Shown one piece after another: positions 1 to 8,875 of a stretch of DNA of 34,582 nucleotides. Both the position numbers and the translations under genes were made by a program. The stretch comes from Lachnospiraceae bacterium. GTDB taxonomy: Bacteria; Bacillota; Clostridia; Lachnospirales; Lachnospiraceae. The notes below the pieces were generated by a model. It had not been told where the DNA came from. It was given only the letters and a program-made list of their open reading frames with translations, and did no database searches. Within the stretch, counting starts at the first letter, position 1. The number at the start of each line of letters is the position of its first letter. Location of the stretch: NCBI GenBank assembly GCA_900770225.1, contig CAAGJU010000386.1, positions 1 to 34,582 of the forward strand, written 5' to 3'.

Positions 1-125
1 GACCTCCGCAGGCGTTGGTGGTTGGCGAATCCGAGGCGAAGCCGATGGATGAGCTTACCACCGCTACGCCGAGGACAAGCGAGAGCGTGTCGAGGCTGGA
101 AGTCTCCATGTGTTCCGTGGCTGGC
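1..125. repeat. Dispersed repeat family 1, copy 1 (left end outside window)
   Basis: This stretch matches, in reverse complement, the elements at 13343-13493 and 25523-25752. Positions 25-65 are identical over 41 bases to the complement of 25666-25706. It contains an inner hairpin (GGTGGT near 16 pairing with ACCACC near 57, apex GGC-GAA-GCC) and ends in a segment (about 95-117) like the terminal arm of copy 2. The matching left arm would lie before base 1, so the copy is cut by the window edge. It sits just upstream of the HD-GYP gene promoter. No coding potential is evident. Confidence 0.8.
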
Positions 126-148
126 ATCGATTGAGCAGTAACACACTG

Positions 149-177
149 TTGGCACGCCGGACAAAAAGGTATAAAAT
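149..177 (+). promoter_or_regulatory. Probable sigma-A promoter of the HD-GYP gene
   Basis: TTGGCA at 149-154 and TAAAAT at 172-177 are separated by 17 bases. Transcription would begin near 184, giving a leader of about 50 nt before the ATG at 236. It lies directly after the family 1 repeat. Confidence 0.5.
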
Positions 178-235
178 GATGAGATACAAAACTGTCGTTA
201 ATGTCCTGTCAAACTTACGTAAAGGGGCTTTCTAT

Positions 236-1378
236 ATGGATTCTGACCGTTTCGCGTCCGAACAGATAACAAACACAAAAGAACCGGACGAGCTGTGCCT
301 GCCGATCGAAGAGGTCAAACCGGGTATGATCTGCGCACACAGCATTGAGGACAGACTCGGCAGACATCTGGTCAACAGCGGTGCCGAGCTGAACAGTTAT
401 GTCATCGAGAAGCTGAAGGACATGGGATTTGAATACATTGATATCCAGATTCACCGCCCTTCTCAGCATAAAGAAGAGCCGAAGATCAGCAGAAAAGCAA
501 TGTTGGCTATTCAGCGTGAGCGCAGACCTGATCCTCCAAAAGTTCAGCTTGGTCGTCAGATCAAAACGCAGATCACAAAAGGCATGGAGCTGATGTACAC
601 GGATACGCAGCCGACCATTCTGTCCGATGTATCCGACCAGATCGCTGATGAGCTTTTGAAGGCCATTCTTAAGAACAACGCTGTCACACTGAACCTCGTA
701 GAACTTGAGACCTGCGATGAATATACGTTCAATCACAGCGTGGACGTGGGCACGATCGCCATGGTCATCGCAAAAAACATGAATTATCCTCTGCGAAACG
801 TCCGGGAAATCGGTATCGCAGGTATTCTGCATGACATCGGCAAGACCAAGATTCCGCTTGAAGTCCTGAACAAACCCGCAAGACTCACCGACGAGGAATT
901 TGCCATCATCAAGAAACACAGCCTGTACAGCTATGAGCTCATCAAGGATATCAGTACCCTGAGTGAACAGACCAAGCTCGGTGTTCTTGAACATCATGAA
1001 AAAATCGACGGGAGCGGTTATCCCAATGGCCTTCTCGGCGAACAGATTTCGCCGTATGCCAAGATCCTCGCCGTTGCTGATATCTATGATGCTCTCTGCA
1101 CCACCAGACCCTATAAAAAAGGATATACGCCCCGCGAATCCGTGGAAATGCTCTCAGCCATGACAGACCAGCTGGACATCGACGTGCTGAACACCTTCTT
1201 CACCTCGATGGTCCTCTATCCGGTCGACTCCATCGTGAAGCTGAGCAACGGCGAAGAGGCAAAGGTCGTACGAAACAACCGTACCATGATCACACGACCG
1301 GTAGTCGTCGGCCTCGAAACCGGCAATGTCTACGATCTCGGCTCACTGGCGCATCTTGATATCGTCATTGATTCATAA
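236..1378 (+). CDS. HD-GYP domain protein, probable cyclic-di-GMP phosphodiesterase
   Basis: Probably hydrolyses cyclic-di-GMP in the cytoplasm. The 380-residue product has an N-terminal segment (about residues 20-75) with the PGM...G..L...G..L pattern common before HD-GYP domains, then a full HD-GYP domain: H199-D200 in HDIGK, HHE at 253-255 and DGSGYP at 258-263. All metal-binding signatures are present, so an active enzyme is likely. A short beta-rich tail follows. The frame stays open upstream to 110, but ATG 236 is chosen because AAAGGGG sits 8 bases before it and the upstream residues do not resemble the family. There is no sensor or membrane domain. The gene runs opposite to most neighbours and converges with rlmH. 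Its target process (motility, adhesion, matrix) cannot be read from the context. Confidence 0.88.
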   Translation: MDSDRFASEQITNTKEPDELCLPIEEVKPGMICAHSIEDRLGRHLVNSGAELNSYVIEKLKDMGFEYIDIQIHRPSQHKEEPKISRKAMLAIQRERRPDPPKVQLGRQIKTQITKGMELMYTDTQPTILSDVSDQIADELLKAILKNNAVTLNLVELETCDEYTFNHSVDVGTIAMVIAKNMNYPLRNVREIGIAGILHDIGKTKIPLEVLNKPARLTDEEFAIIKKHSLYSYELIKDISTLSEQTKLGVLEHHEKIDGSGYPNGLLGEQISPYAKILAVADIYDALCTTRPYKKGYTPRESVEMLSAMTDQLDIDVLNTFFTSMVLYPVDSIVKLSNGEEAKVVRNNRTMITRPVVVGLETGNVYDLGSLAHLDIVIDS

Positions 1379-1392
1379 CTGCTAATGATACA

Positions 1393-1479
1393 ATGAATGA
1401 TCATGATAGAGCCTGTGACTGCATATGATATGACCACATATATGAGATGCGACTCATTATCTCTTATCATACAATTCAT
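1393..1479. terminator. Possible bidirectional terminator hairpin between convergent genes
   Basis: An interrupted inverted repeat pairs 1393-1411 with 1461-1479 (ATGAAT/ATTCAT, ATGATA/TATCAT, GAG/CTC). It lies between the ends of the HD-GYP gene and rlmH. The loop is long and no clean T-run follows, so termination is only a possibility. Confidence 0.3.
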
Positions 1480-1481
1480 GA

Positions 1482-1961
1482 TTATTTATGATATGGCTCG
1501 TGGCGCATGATCCGGAAACTCCGGTAGATCTGCTCAAGCAGGATCATGCGCATGAGCTGATGCGGAAACGTCATTCGCGAGAAAGACAGTTTCGCATCAG
1601 CTCTTCTCACAACCTGCTCTGAGAGTCCCAGCGATCCACCGATCACGAAAACGATATGACTCTTCCCACTCACCATGAGTTTCCTGAGCCTGTCAGACAG
1701 TTCCACGGAATCCGGTGTATCACCGTCAATGCAGAGCGCAATGACATAGGCCTGCTCAGGTATTCCCTTCAGCAGACGTTCCCCTTCCGTCTCCTTAATC
1801 TTCCGTTCCACCTCCGCCGGCGCATTCTCCGGCGTTTTTTCATCTTCCACCTCATACCAGGACAGCGTGCAGTAGCGTCCGAGCCGCTTCGCATACTCGG
1901 CAATACCATCACGCAGATATTTTTCCTTAACCCTGCCCACGCAGGCTATTGTTATTTTCAA
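1482..1961 (-). CDS. rlmH: 23S rRNA (pseudouridine-1915-N3) methyltransferase RlmH
   Basis: Methylates pseudouridine 1915 in helix 69 of 23S rRNA, using S-adenosylmethionine. The 159-residue protein is full length for this SPOUT family: an N-terminal strand MKITIACVG, the SAM-binding knot motif VIGGSLGLSEQV (about 106-117) and the conserved C-terminal run ending HEPYHK. The start codon is TTG with GGAG nine bases upstream; no better ATG is available. It follows nfnB after a 122-bp gap holding a terminator-like hairpin, so it may have its own promoter, though I cannot point to one. Confidence 0.95.
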   Translation of the reverse strand: MKITIACVGRVKEKYLRDGIAEYAKRLGRYCTLSWYEVEDEKTPENAPAEVERKIKETEGERLLKGIPEQAYVIALCIDGDTPDSVELSDRLRKLMVSGKSHIVFVIGGSLGLSEQVVRRADAKLSFSRMTFPHQLMRMILLEQIYRSFRIMRHEPYHK

Positions 1962-2021
1962 CCGAAGAAACTCCGTTCATGATAATGATGTCACGTAATG
2001 GATCACATATCTGCAAACGAA

Positions 2022-2055
2022 GAGCATATGAGCTCCCCAGGGAACCCATATGCTC
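2022..2055 (-). terminator. Probable terminator hairpin after nfnB
   Basis: GAGCATATG at 2022-2030 pairs perfectly with CATATGCTC at 2047-2055, and an inner TCCC/GGGA pair extends the stem. Read on the minus strand it follows the nfnB stop and is followed by TTCGTTTG, a weak U-tract. It could end the nfnAB transcript. Confidence 0.5.
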
Positions 2056-2083
2056 CGTTCATCAGATCAGTGATTTACATCTT

Positions 2084-3490
2084 TCAGGCATTCTTGCTCC
2101 TGATATACTCGTCAATAGCCTTCGCGGCATCCTTACCTGCGCCCATGGCGAGAATAACGGTCGCAGCACCCGTCACAGCGTCACCGCCGGCGAATACGCC
2201 CTCACGGCTCGTCTGACCGGTAGCCTCATCAGCAACAATGCACTGTCTCTTGTTAACCTCAAGACCCTTTGTCGTAGAAGAGATCAGCGGGTTCGGTGAT
2301 GTACCGAGCGCCATGATCACGGTATCGCAGTCCATCACATACTCAGATCCGGGGATCTCCACCGGGCGTCTTCTGCCGGAAGCATCCGGCTCGCCGAGCT
2401 CCATGCGGATCAGCTTCACTGCCTTCACCCATCCGGTTTCCTCATCTTCGATGATCTCCACAGGATTTGTCAGCAGATTAAAAATAATGCCCTCTTCCTT
2501 TGCGTGATGAACTTCCTCGCGTCTTGCCGGGAGCTCTTCCTCAGAACGACGGTATACGATATGCACCTCAGCGCCGAGCCTCAGTGCTGTTCTCGCAGCA
2601 TCCATGGCCACGTTTCCGCCGCCGACAACGATGACTTTTTTGCCCTTGTGGATCGGTGTGTAATAGTCATCACGATAAGCCTTCATCAGGTTGTTTCTCG
2701 TGAGATACTCGTTGGCGGAGAATACGCCGAGAGCTGTCTCTCCGGGAATGTTCATGAAGCGGGGAAGACCTGCGCCGGATCCAATGAAAACGGCCTCATA
2801 GCCCTCTTTGTCCATCAGCTCGTCGATCGTTGTCGACTTGCCGATCACGACATCAGTCTCGATCTTTACACCGAGTCCCTTCACGTTGTCGATCTCTTTC
2901 TCTACGACTCTGTCCTTCGGAAGACGGAACTCCGGAATGCCATAGGCGAGAACGCCGCCGGCCTTGTGCAGTGCCTCGAAGATCGTCACATCATAGCCCA
3001 TCTTTGCCAGATCGCCGGCACATGTGAGACCGGAAGGACCTGCACCGATCACGGCAACCTTGTGGCCGTTCTTTTTCGCCGGAGCTGTCGGCTTTACGCC
3101 GTTTGCTTTTGCCCAGTCAGCGGTGAATCTCTCCAGTTTGCCGATGGATACCGGCTCACCCTTGATGCCGCGGATGCACTTGCCCTCGCACTGCGTCTCC
3201 TGCGGACACACACGTCCGCATACAGCAGGCAGAGAACTGGATTCGCTGATGGTCTCATAAGCGCCCTTGAAATCGCCGCCTTTGATCTGCTGGATGAAGG
3301 CCGGGATATTGATGCTGACAGGGCAGCCCTGTACACACTTCGGGTTCTTGCAGTTCAGGCAGCGTGTGGACTCAGCCTGTGCTTCTTCTGCATTATATCC
3401 GAGGCAGACCTCGTCAAAATTCGTCGCACGTACTTTCGGATCCTGCTCACGTACAGGCACCTTCTTCATCATATCTACTTCGATTGCCAT
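2084..3490 (-). CDS. nfnB: NfnB-like large subunit of NADH-dependent ferredoxin:NADP+ oxidoreductase (GltD family)
   Basis: Large subunit of an electron-bifurcating transhydrogenase that couples NADPH, NAD+ and ferredoxin. The 468-residue chain resembles the glutamate synthase small subunit. An N-terminal iron-sulfur domain (CLNCKNPKC..GCP near 43-57 and CGRVCPQETQCEGKC near 91-105) is followed by an FAD site (VIGAGPSGL) and an NADPH site (VVGGGNVAMDAA), ending with GDAVTGAATVILAMGAG. The ATG overlaps the nfnA stop in TAATG, so the two genes are translationally coupled. No large glutamate synthase subunit is nearby, and the partner gene is the NfnA type, which favours Nfn over glutamate synthase. 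A sulfide dehydrogenase (SudAB) reading is an older name for the same pair and cannot be fully excluded. Confidence 0.85.
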   Translation of the reverse strand: MAIEVDMMKKVPVREQDPKVRATNFDEVCLGYNAEEAQAESTRCLNCKNPKCVQGCPVSINIPAFIQQIKGGDFKGAYETISESSSLPAVCGRVCPQETQCEGKCIRGIKGEPVSIGKLERFTADWAKANGVKPTAPAKKNGHKVAVIGAGPSGLTCAGDLAKMGYDVTIFEALHKAGGVLAYGIPEFRLPKDRVVEKEIDNVKGLGVKIETDVVIGKSTTIDELMDKEGYEAVFIGSGAGLPRFMNIPGETALGVFSANEYLTRNNLMKAYRDDYYTPIHKGKKVIVVGGGNVAMDAARTALRLGAEVHIVYRRSEEELPARREEVHHAKEEGIIFNLLTNPVEIIEDEETGWVKAVKLIRMELGEPDASGRRRPVEIPGSEYVMDCDTVIMALGTSPNPLISSTTKGLEVNKRQCIVADEATGQTSREGVFAGGDAVTGAATVILAMGAGKDAAKAIDEYIRSKNA

Positions 3491-4377
3491 TATTTATCAC
3501 CTCCGCAGTATCCGCAGCCGCCGTGATGCGTATCGCCTTCCTGCTTCGCAAGAATCGCGCGGCCCTCTTCTGTCTTGTACATTCTCATTCTCTGCATTGC
3601 GCTGTCAAAATCAACCTTGTGACCGTCAAATTCCGGACCGTCAACGCAGGCGAATTTCACCTGACCGTTAACAAGCAGACGGCAGGCGCCGCACATACCC
3701 GTACCATCGACCATGATCGGGTTCATGCTGACAACGGTGTGAATGCCATACTGTGCAGTGAGCTTGCATACGAACTTCATCATGATCATCGGTCCGATCG
3801 CTACGCACCAGTCGTAATGCTTTCCCTCTTTTTCGATGAGATCCTGAAGGCAGACGGTAACCATGCCCTTTCTCTGGTAGGAGCCGTCATCTGTCGTCAC
3901 ATAAAGATTGCAGACCTTCTTGAATTCATCCTCCATGATGAGGATATCGTGGGTCTTGCATCCGATAATGACATCAGCTGTCACGCCGTGCTCATGCAGC
4001 CACTTGACCTGACAGTAGACAGGAGCAGTTCCGACGCCTCCCGCGATAAAGACGATATTTCTCTTCTTCAGCTCTTCGATCGGTGTATCCACCAGATCGG
4101 AAGGCTTTCCGAGCGGTCCGACAAAGTCCATGAAGTAATCTCCGGTCTTGAACTCTGCCAGTCTCTTTGTGGAGTTGCCGATCGGCTGGAATACGATGGT
4201 GATGGTTCCCGCCTCGCGGTCGTAATCGCAGATTGTCAGGGGGATTCTTTCTCCCTCTTCATCAGCCCGCACGATAATGAACTGTCCGGGCAGGCAGTGT
4301 TCCGCTACTCTCGGCGCCTCAACTACCATACGGTAGATGACCGCATTGAGTTTTTCTGCTGATAATATTCTGTACAT
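3490..4377 (-). CDS. nfnA: NfnA-like small subunit, FAD/NAD-binding ferredoxin-NADP+ reductase type
   Basis: Small subunit of the Nfn transhydrogenase, related to the electron-transfer subunit of dihydroorotate dehydrogenase B (PyrK). Visible parts are an FAD-binding barrel at the N-terminus, an NAD(H)-binding fold (FIAGGVGTAPV near 120) and a [2Fe-2S] segment GMCGACRLLVNGQVKFAC. The start at 4377 has AGGAGG five bases upstream; reading from 4407 would add ten residues with no family support. The 295-residue product ends in an unusual tail, HHGGCGYCGGDK, with an extra CxxC pair. No pyrD is adjacent, while nfnB follows directly, so Nfn is the preferred reading. The 197-bp upstream gap contains an inverted repeat that may be regulatory. 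Confidence 0.83.
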   Translation of the reverse strand: MYRILSAEKLNAVIYRMVVEAPRVAEHCLPGQFIIVRADEEGERIPLTICDYDREAGTITIVFQPIGNSTKRLAEFKTGDYFMDFVGPLGKPSDLVDTPIEELKKRNIVFIAGGVGTAPVYCQVKWLHEHGVTADVIIGCKTHDILIMEDEFKKVCNLYVTTDDGSYQRKGMVTVCLQDLIEKEGKHYDWCVAIGPMIMMKFVCKLTAQYGIHTVVSMNPIMVDGTGMCGACRLLVNGQVKFACVDGPEFDGHKVDFDSAMQRMRMYKTEEGRAILAKQEGDTHHGGCGYCGGDK

Positions 4378-4441
4378 GGTTCCCTCCTCCAGGAAAAATA
4401 TTCGCACACCCGGTTTCCCGGGCAGTTGCTTCTTACTTACG

Positions 4442-4476
4442 GGTAAACATCCAAATGATTCACAGAACGGTTTACC
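4442..4476. promoter_or_regulatory. Inverted repeat upstream of nfnA, possible operator
   Basis: GGTAAAC (4442-4448) and GTTTACC (4470-4476) are perfect inverted copies separated by 21 bases, about 65 bases before the nfnA start. It could be a protein-binding site or a hairpin in the leader. No convincing promoter was found beside it. Confidence 0.3.
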
Positions 4477-4574
4477 TCATGTAATATCGCATTTCACATG
4501 ATTAGCATGAGACAAAAATCATTCACAGATACTATCTCATCTCTGCAGCACTCGCGCATATTCATGCACGGGTG

Positions 4575-5972
4575 TCAGCCTCCGTCGCTGCTCTGCCCTT
4601 CCCCTGCATCCGATGACGATGCCGAAGACGTCGGAGATGGTGTCGGTGTGGATTCCGGTGTCGGCGTTGCCGTCGGCGTCGGTGTAGCGACTTCCGTGGG
4701 CTTTACGACCGTGTTCGGCGTAGCCGTTGTCGGCTTTGCCGTAGGTGTGGGTGTAGCCGTCGGCGTCGGTGTCGGCGTTGTCTCCGCATATACGTAGGTA
4801 GCGCTGGCAACCTTACCAAGCTTACCGGATTTGCTCTGGAGGACAGCATAGAAGACATGCTCACCCTCCCGCATCTTCACGGGTTTGGTGTATTTCAGGC
4901 TGTTCTCCGTCGGTTTCGAATCAAAAGAATAATAGCAGGTATATCCTTCCGGAACATCAACCGTGATCTCACTTTCATCGCTGTCATCTTCGGATGATGA
5001 AGATGATGACGAAGAAGATGATGAAGAACTGTCACCACCGACGACATGCGTATAGGTGCCTGACTTCGGTGTGATCACAGGCGCATCCGGTGTTTCCAGT
5101 GTCACATTGAAGCTTGCCTCCGCGATATCACTGCTGACACCCGAATCTGAAATAGCTGCGGCACGCACCAGTGTTGTTCCCTCACCCAGTTTGAACGGCC
5201 CGGTATACTTTGTAGAATCCGTCGTCGGATCCGTTCCATCAAGCGTATAGTAGATTGTCCCCGTACCCTTTGTTGAGATCGTGATCTCAGGGAATTCATC
5301 ACTGTAATCGCCGCCGTCCGGATCGATGACAGGCGTTTTCACCAGATACTTTGCGTATTTGCTCAGGATCTCATCATTTTTGCACCCTTCGAGCAGCTTT
5401 TCGATGGCATTGGTATCCCCGGCTTTCTCGTACAGTTGAATGAGAAGGTCCCACCCCGCTGTATAATCGCCGTCATTGCTGATGATCGAAGCCAGTATTG
5501 CCTCTGCCTCATCGGTATTATCCAGACCCACATAGATCTGCGCTTCCAGATACAGCGCATCCTCACTGTCCGGCTTCAGCGTGAGCGCCTGCTGCACATA
5601 GGTGAGCGCGTCATCATACTGACCGTCCGAATAGCATTCCTGCGCGTGCTCGTACTGGTAATCATAGGAATTGGTATTTTTGTTTGCCCTGGCCAGGGAG
5701 ACAAAAATAATAATGGCGACAACCGCAACGGCAGCAAGAACGGAAAAGAGGATCACATTGCGGCGGATTTCCTTTTTCCGCGCCTCTATGGCTGCTTCCC
5801 GCTCCTCTTCCTCTCTGCGTTTTTCTTCTTCCTCCTGCTTTCGGAGCTCATCCTCCTGCATGTGGCTCTCCATGGTCACATAATCAGGGACAAGCTGCAC
5901 TTCCTGACCGCAAACAGGGCATATCAGTTCATCATCAGGAAACTGCGCACCGCATCTACTACAGGTTCTCAT
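4575..5972 (-). CDS. Zinc-ribbon, single-pass membrane protein with TPR and chitobiase-type C-terminal domains
   Basis: Function unknown. The 465-residue architecture is readable: an N-terminal zinc ribbon with two CxxC pairs (C4/C7 and C18/C21), a highly charged Glu/Arg/Lys helix (about 35-70), one membrane segment (about 73-92), tetratricopeptide-like repeats (about 105-200), two copies of a fold like the CHB_HEX_C chitobiase C-terminal domain (IYYTLDGTDP and CYYSFDSKP), a run of 13 serines, and a Thr-Pro rich tail. The zinc ribbon is probably cytoplasmic and the rest outside, with the Ser and Thr-Pro stretches as wall-spanning linkers. Its ATG overlaps the ftsK stop in ATGA, so it is coupled to ftsK. 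The repeats make it prone to length variation. Confidence 0.8.
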   Translation of the reverse strand: MRTCSRCGAQFPDDELICPVCGQEVQLVPDYVTMESHMQEDELRKQEEEEKRREEEEREAAIEARKKEIRRNVILFSVLAAVAVVAIIIFVSLARANKNTNSYDYQYEHAQECYSDGQYDDALTYVQQALTLKPDSEDALYLEAQIYVGLDNTDEAEAILASIISNDGDYTAGWDLLIQLYEKAGDTNAIEKLLEGCKNDEILSKYAKYLVKTPVIDPDGGDYSDEFPEITISTKGTGTIYYTLDGTDPTTDSTKYTGPFKLGEGTTLVRAAAISDSGVSSDIAEASFNVTLETPDAPVITPKSGTYTHVVGGDSSSSSSSSSSSSSEDDSDESEITVDVPEGYTCYYSFDSKPTENSLKYTKPVKMREGEHVFYAVLQSKSGKLGKVASATYVYAETTPTPTPTATPTPTAKPTTATPNTVVKPTEVATPTPTATPTPESTPTPSPTSSASSSDAGEGQSSDGG

Positions 5973-8749
5973 TCAGATCCCTCCAGATAGTTTTCGAACT
6001 GTTCCATGCTCATCAGAATTCTGCGGGGTTTCGTGCCCTCTTCTTCACCGACGACTCCGGCGTCACAGAGCTGATCCATGATTCTCGCCGCACGGTTAAA
6101 ACCGATTCTGAACGCTCTCTGCAGCATGCCGATCGAGGCCTTGTCCTTTTCAATGATCAGCCGGCCCGCCTCGGCAAAATATTCATCCTGCTCTCCACCG
6201 TCGCCTCCGCCGGCTGAAAGCGTATGGCTGTTGATCTCATCCTGGATGGCTTTCTGACCATCTTCATCAGAGGCGCTGTTCTCCTTTTTCAGGAAATCCG
6301 TCACACGGCCGATCTCATCATCCGAGAGAAAAGCGCCCTGGATTCTTGCCGGCTTCTGGTATCCCTGCGGATAGAAAAGCATATCGCCATTTCCGAGCAG
6401 CTTCTCGGCTCCGTTCATATCGATAATGGTCCGCGAATCAACGCCGCTAGTTACGGACAGCGCGACACGGGAAGGCATATTGGCCTTGATCAGACCGGTG
6501 ATAACATCGACAGAAGGTCTCTGCGTGGCGATGACCAGGTGGATGCCCGCGGCTCTGGCAAGCTGCGCCAGACGGCAGATGGATTCCTCTACATCATTCT
6601 GCGCCACCATCATGAGATCTGCCAGCTCGTCTACAATGACAACGATCCGGTACATCTTCTTCGGTCTCTTCTGACCTTCCGGCACATCCATCTGCCCGAT
6701 GTGGGCATTATAGCTTTTCAAATCCCTGGAGCCCGTCTCCGCGAATTTCTGATAGCGGGACGTCATTTCCTGCACGGCCCAGTTCAGTGCGCCGGCGGCC
6801 TTCTTCGGATCTGTGACAACCGGGATCAGAAGCTGTGGAATGCCATTATAGACAGACAGCTCAACGACCTTCGGATCGATCATAATGAATTTTACTTCAT
6901 CAGGAGCGGATTTGTAAATAAGGCTCATGATAAGAGTGTTGATAAATACAGATTTACCCGATCCGGTGGCTCCTGCGATCAGCAGATGAGGCATCTTGGC
7001 CAGGTCCGCCACAACAGGCTGTCCGGCGATATTTCTTCCCACGGCAAAAGCAAGCGGCGACTTATGACTCCGGAAAGCATCCGTCGAGATCAGCTCGCGG
7101 AAATTTACCATGGTTTTTTTCTTATTGGGCACTTCGATGCCGACGGCCGACTTGCCTGGGATCGGTGCCTCGATCCGGATATCCTCCGCAGCCAGTGCCA
7201 GTTTTATATCGTCGTGCAGGCTCAGGATCCTGCTCACCTTGACGCCCATCTTCGGTGTCAGCTCAAAGCGGGTGACCGAAGGGCCGCAGCTGATATGGTT
7301 GATCCTGACTTCCACGCCGAATGTCTGCAGCGTCTGCTGCAGCTTTGCTCCCATCTGCTTGAGATACTCGTTGGACTCACCGGCCTGATTCCCCGACGGT
7401 TTGTCCAGTAATGAGACGGGCGGCGGTGTGTAAGGCTTTTCCTCCTGCTCGGGAACTACGATTTCTTCTGCCTTTGTTGATTTTCCGGCAGCTTTATTCC
7501 TGTCTGCCGTACCGCCTGCGGCTGCCATATTCATGCCGGTTGTACCGACAGCAGCATCCATGCTGTCCAGATCATCTTCTGCTGCAGAGTCTGTCCTTTC
7601 CGAAGAGACAGCTGCATTTTTCAATGCTGCGTCAGTGCGATCCTTAACACCCTTCCCGGATGTGGCGGGAGTACCCGTGCCATCCCTCCCGACAGTCCTG
7701 CCATCGGGCTCTCTGTGGTTCTTTGCGCCGACCGCAGTCGTCTCGCTTCTGCCGTTATCAATGATATCATCAGGGATGTCTGCTGCACTGAGTGCAGGAA
7801 TCGGAGATACCTTGTCACCGGTGTTCACTCTTCTGTCAACAGGCCCTCTCCTGACTTCCTGCGGCGCCGTGATCGGCGAAATCTCCTTTGCAGGATATGG
7901 TGTGACACGACCTGCGGAGGCGGTGATCGTCTGCGGATCTACCCTTCTGGCTGCCGCTGACTGCTCACGCGCCTTCTCAGAACGGGCTCTCTGCTTGTCG
8001 CGGATCATCTGCTCACGCTCACGCCGTGCCCGCGCCGTATCCCTTCGGCGCATTCTGTCCCTGCGCTTTTCCTCTCTGGCGATGATCCTGTCATTTCTGG
8101 TCTCGTAGGCCTCACTGCCCTTTTTCTGCACCAGAGCAAGAATAGGCCGCTGAAAAAGGATCAGGGCAAAAATAATGATCATGGTGATGACAAGAATATA
8201 GGCTCCTGTCGTACCGAAAGCGTAGCCGAAGAGCTGTGCCAGCATACCGCCGACCAGACCGCCTCCGGCGTGGCTGACAGAACTTGCCCTGTACAGTTCT
8301 GCCGCCTGTGCACCCGCCTGATATCCGTAGAACAGCAGATGAACAAAAATGCAGAGCGTCACGTACAGTCCGGTAAGAGAGACTGTCCTCTTCGTCACGC
8401 CGCGGACACCCCTGTTGACAGAGATAAATACAAACAGATAAAACACAAGAACCGGCAGGACCAGTGCCAGCATGCCGAACATGCCATAAAGAAACGCACC
8501 GATCACCTTTCCTGCTTTTCCTGCGAGTCCCAGACACGAAATAAAAAGCAGAACACACAGAAGAAGAACAAGCCCCGTCTCTATCTCAAAGCCGAAGCTG
8601 CTCTTCTCATGTCTCTGCTTTTCCGCACCTGTTCTGCCTGTGCTGTTTTTAACTCCGGACTTTTTTACGCCGGACTGGCTTCCGGCTGCCGAAGTTTTCT
8701 TCTTTGACGTACCGTTGCCGGTTTTCTTTCTCCCCTTTGACTGTGACAA
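5969..8749 (-). CDS. ftsK: DNA translocase FtsK/SpoIIIE
   Basis: Membrane-anchored motor that pumps chromosomal DNA through the closing division or sporulation septum. The 926-residue protein has a basic N-terminus, four membrane segments (about 55-195), a long charged and low-complexity linker (about 210-430), and the RecA-type motor with Walker A GATGSGKS near 590 and Walker B IVIVDELADLM. A C-terminal winged-helix gamma domain (about 860-920) reads KOPS/SRS-type sequences. The start codon is TTG with GGGGAAG five bases upstream; no alternative ATG precedes the membrane region. The last base pairs overlap the next gene. It could serve as FtsK or as SpoIIIE; sequence alone does not decide. 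Confidence 0.95.
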   Translation of the reverse strand: MSQSKGRKKTGNGTSKKKTSAAGSQSGVKKSGVKNSTGRTGAEKQRHEKSSFGFEIETGLVLLLCVLLFISCLGLAGKAGKVIGAFLYGMFGMLALVLPVLVFYLFVFISVNRGVRGVTKRTVSLTGLYVTLCIFVHLLFYGYQAGAQAAELYRASSVSHAGGGLVGGMLAQLFGYAFGTTGAYILVITMIIIFALILFQRPILALVQKKGSEAYETRNDRIIAREEKRRDRMRRRDTARARREREQMIRDKQRARSEKAREQSAAARRVDPQTITASAGRVTPYPAKEISPITAPQEVRRGPVDRRVNTGDKVSPIPALSAADIPDDIIDNGRSETTAVGAKNHREPDGRTVGRDGTGTPATSGKGVKDRTDAALKNAAVSSERTDSAAEDDLDSMDAAVGTTGMNMAAAGGTADRNKAAGKSTKAEEIVVPEQEEKPYTPPPVSLLDKPSGNQAGESNEYLKQMGAKLQQTLQTFGVEVRINHISCGPSVTRFELTPKMGVKVSRILSLHDDIKLALAAEDIRIEAPIPGKSAVGIEVPNKKKTMVNFRELISTDAFRSHKSPLAFAVGRNIAGQPVVADLAKMPHLLIAGATGSGKSVFINTLIMSLIYKSAPDEVKFIMIDPKVVELSVYNGIPQLLIPVVTDPKKAAGALNWAVQEMTSRYQKFAETGSRDLKSYNAHIGQMDVPEGQKRPKKMYRIVVIVDELADLMMVAQNDVEESICRLAQLARAAGIHLVIATQRPSVDVITGLIKANMPSRVALSVTSGVDSRTIIDMNGAEKLLGNGDMLFYPQGYQKPARIQGAFLSDDEIGRVTDFLKKENSASDEDGQKAIQDEINSHTLSAGGGDGGEQDEYFAEAGRLIIEKDKASIGMLQRAFRIGFNRAARIMDQLCDAGVVGEEEGTKPRRILMSMEQFENYLEGSE

Positions 8750-8875
8750 TTTTACTTCCCCTGTTTATAACATGCCGGCTGAAGAAATCGCAGAGCGACA
8801 GATCAGCCGGACCGAAAGACATATTTGTGTTACTGTTTGTGACGCTGTTCGGAGTCCAAGTGGTTTCACGCAAGG

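Noticed and set aside
110..235. N-terminal extension of the HD-GYP protein
   Set aside because: The extension starts in the repeat and crosses the proposed promoter; the ATG at 236 has a good ribosome site.
2084..4377. Glutamate synthase small subunit with a dihydroorotate dehydrogenase electron-transfer subunit
   Set aside because: Neither the glutamate synthase large subunit nor pyrD is adjacent, and the overlapping pair matches the Nfn arrangement.
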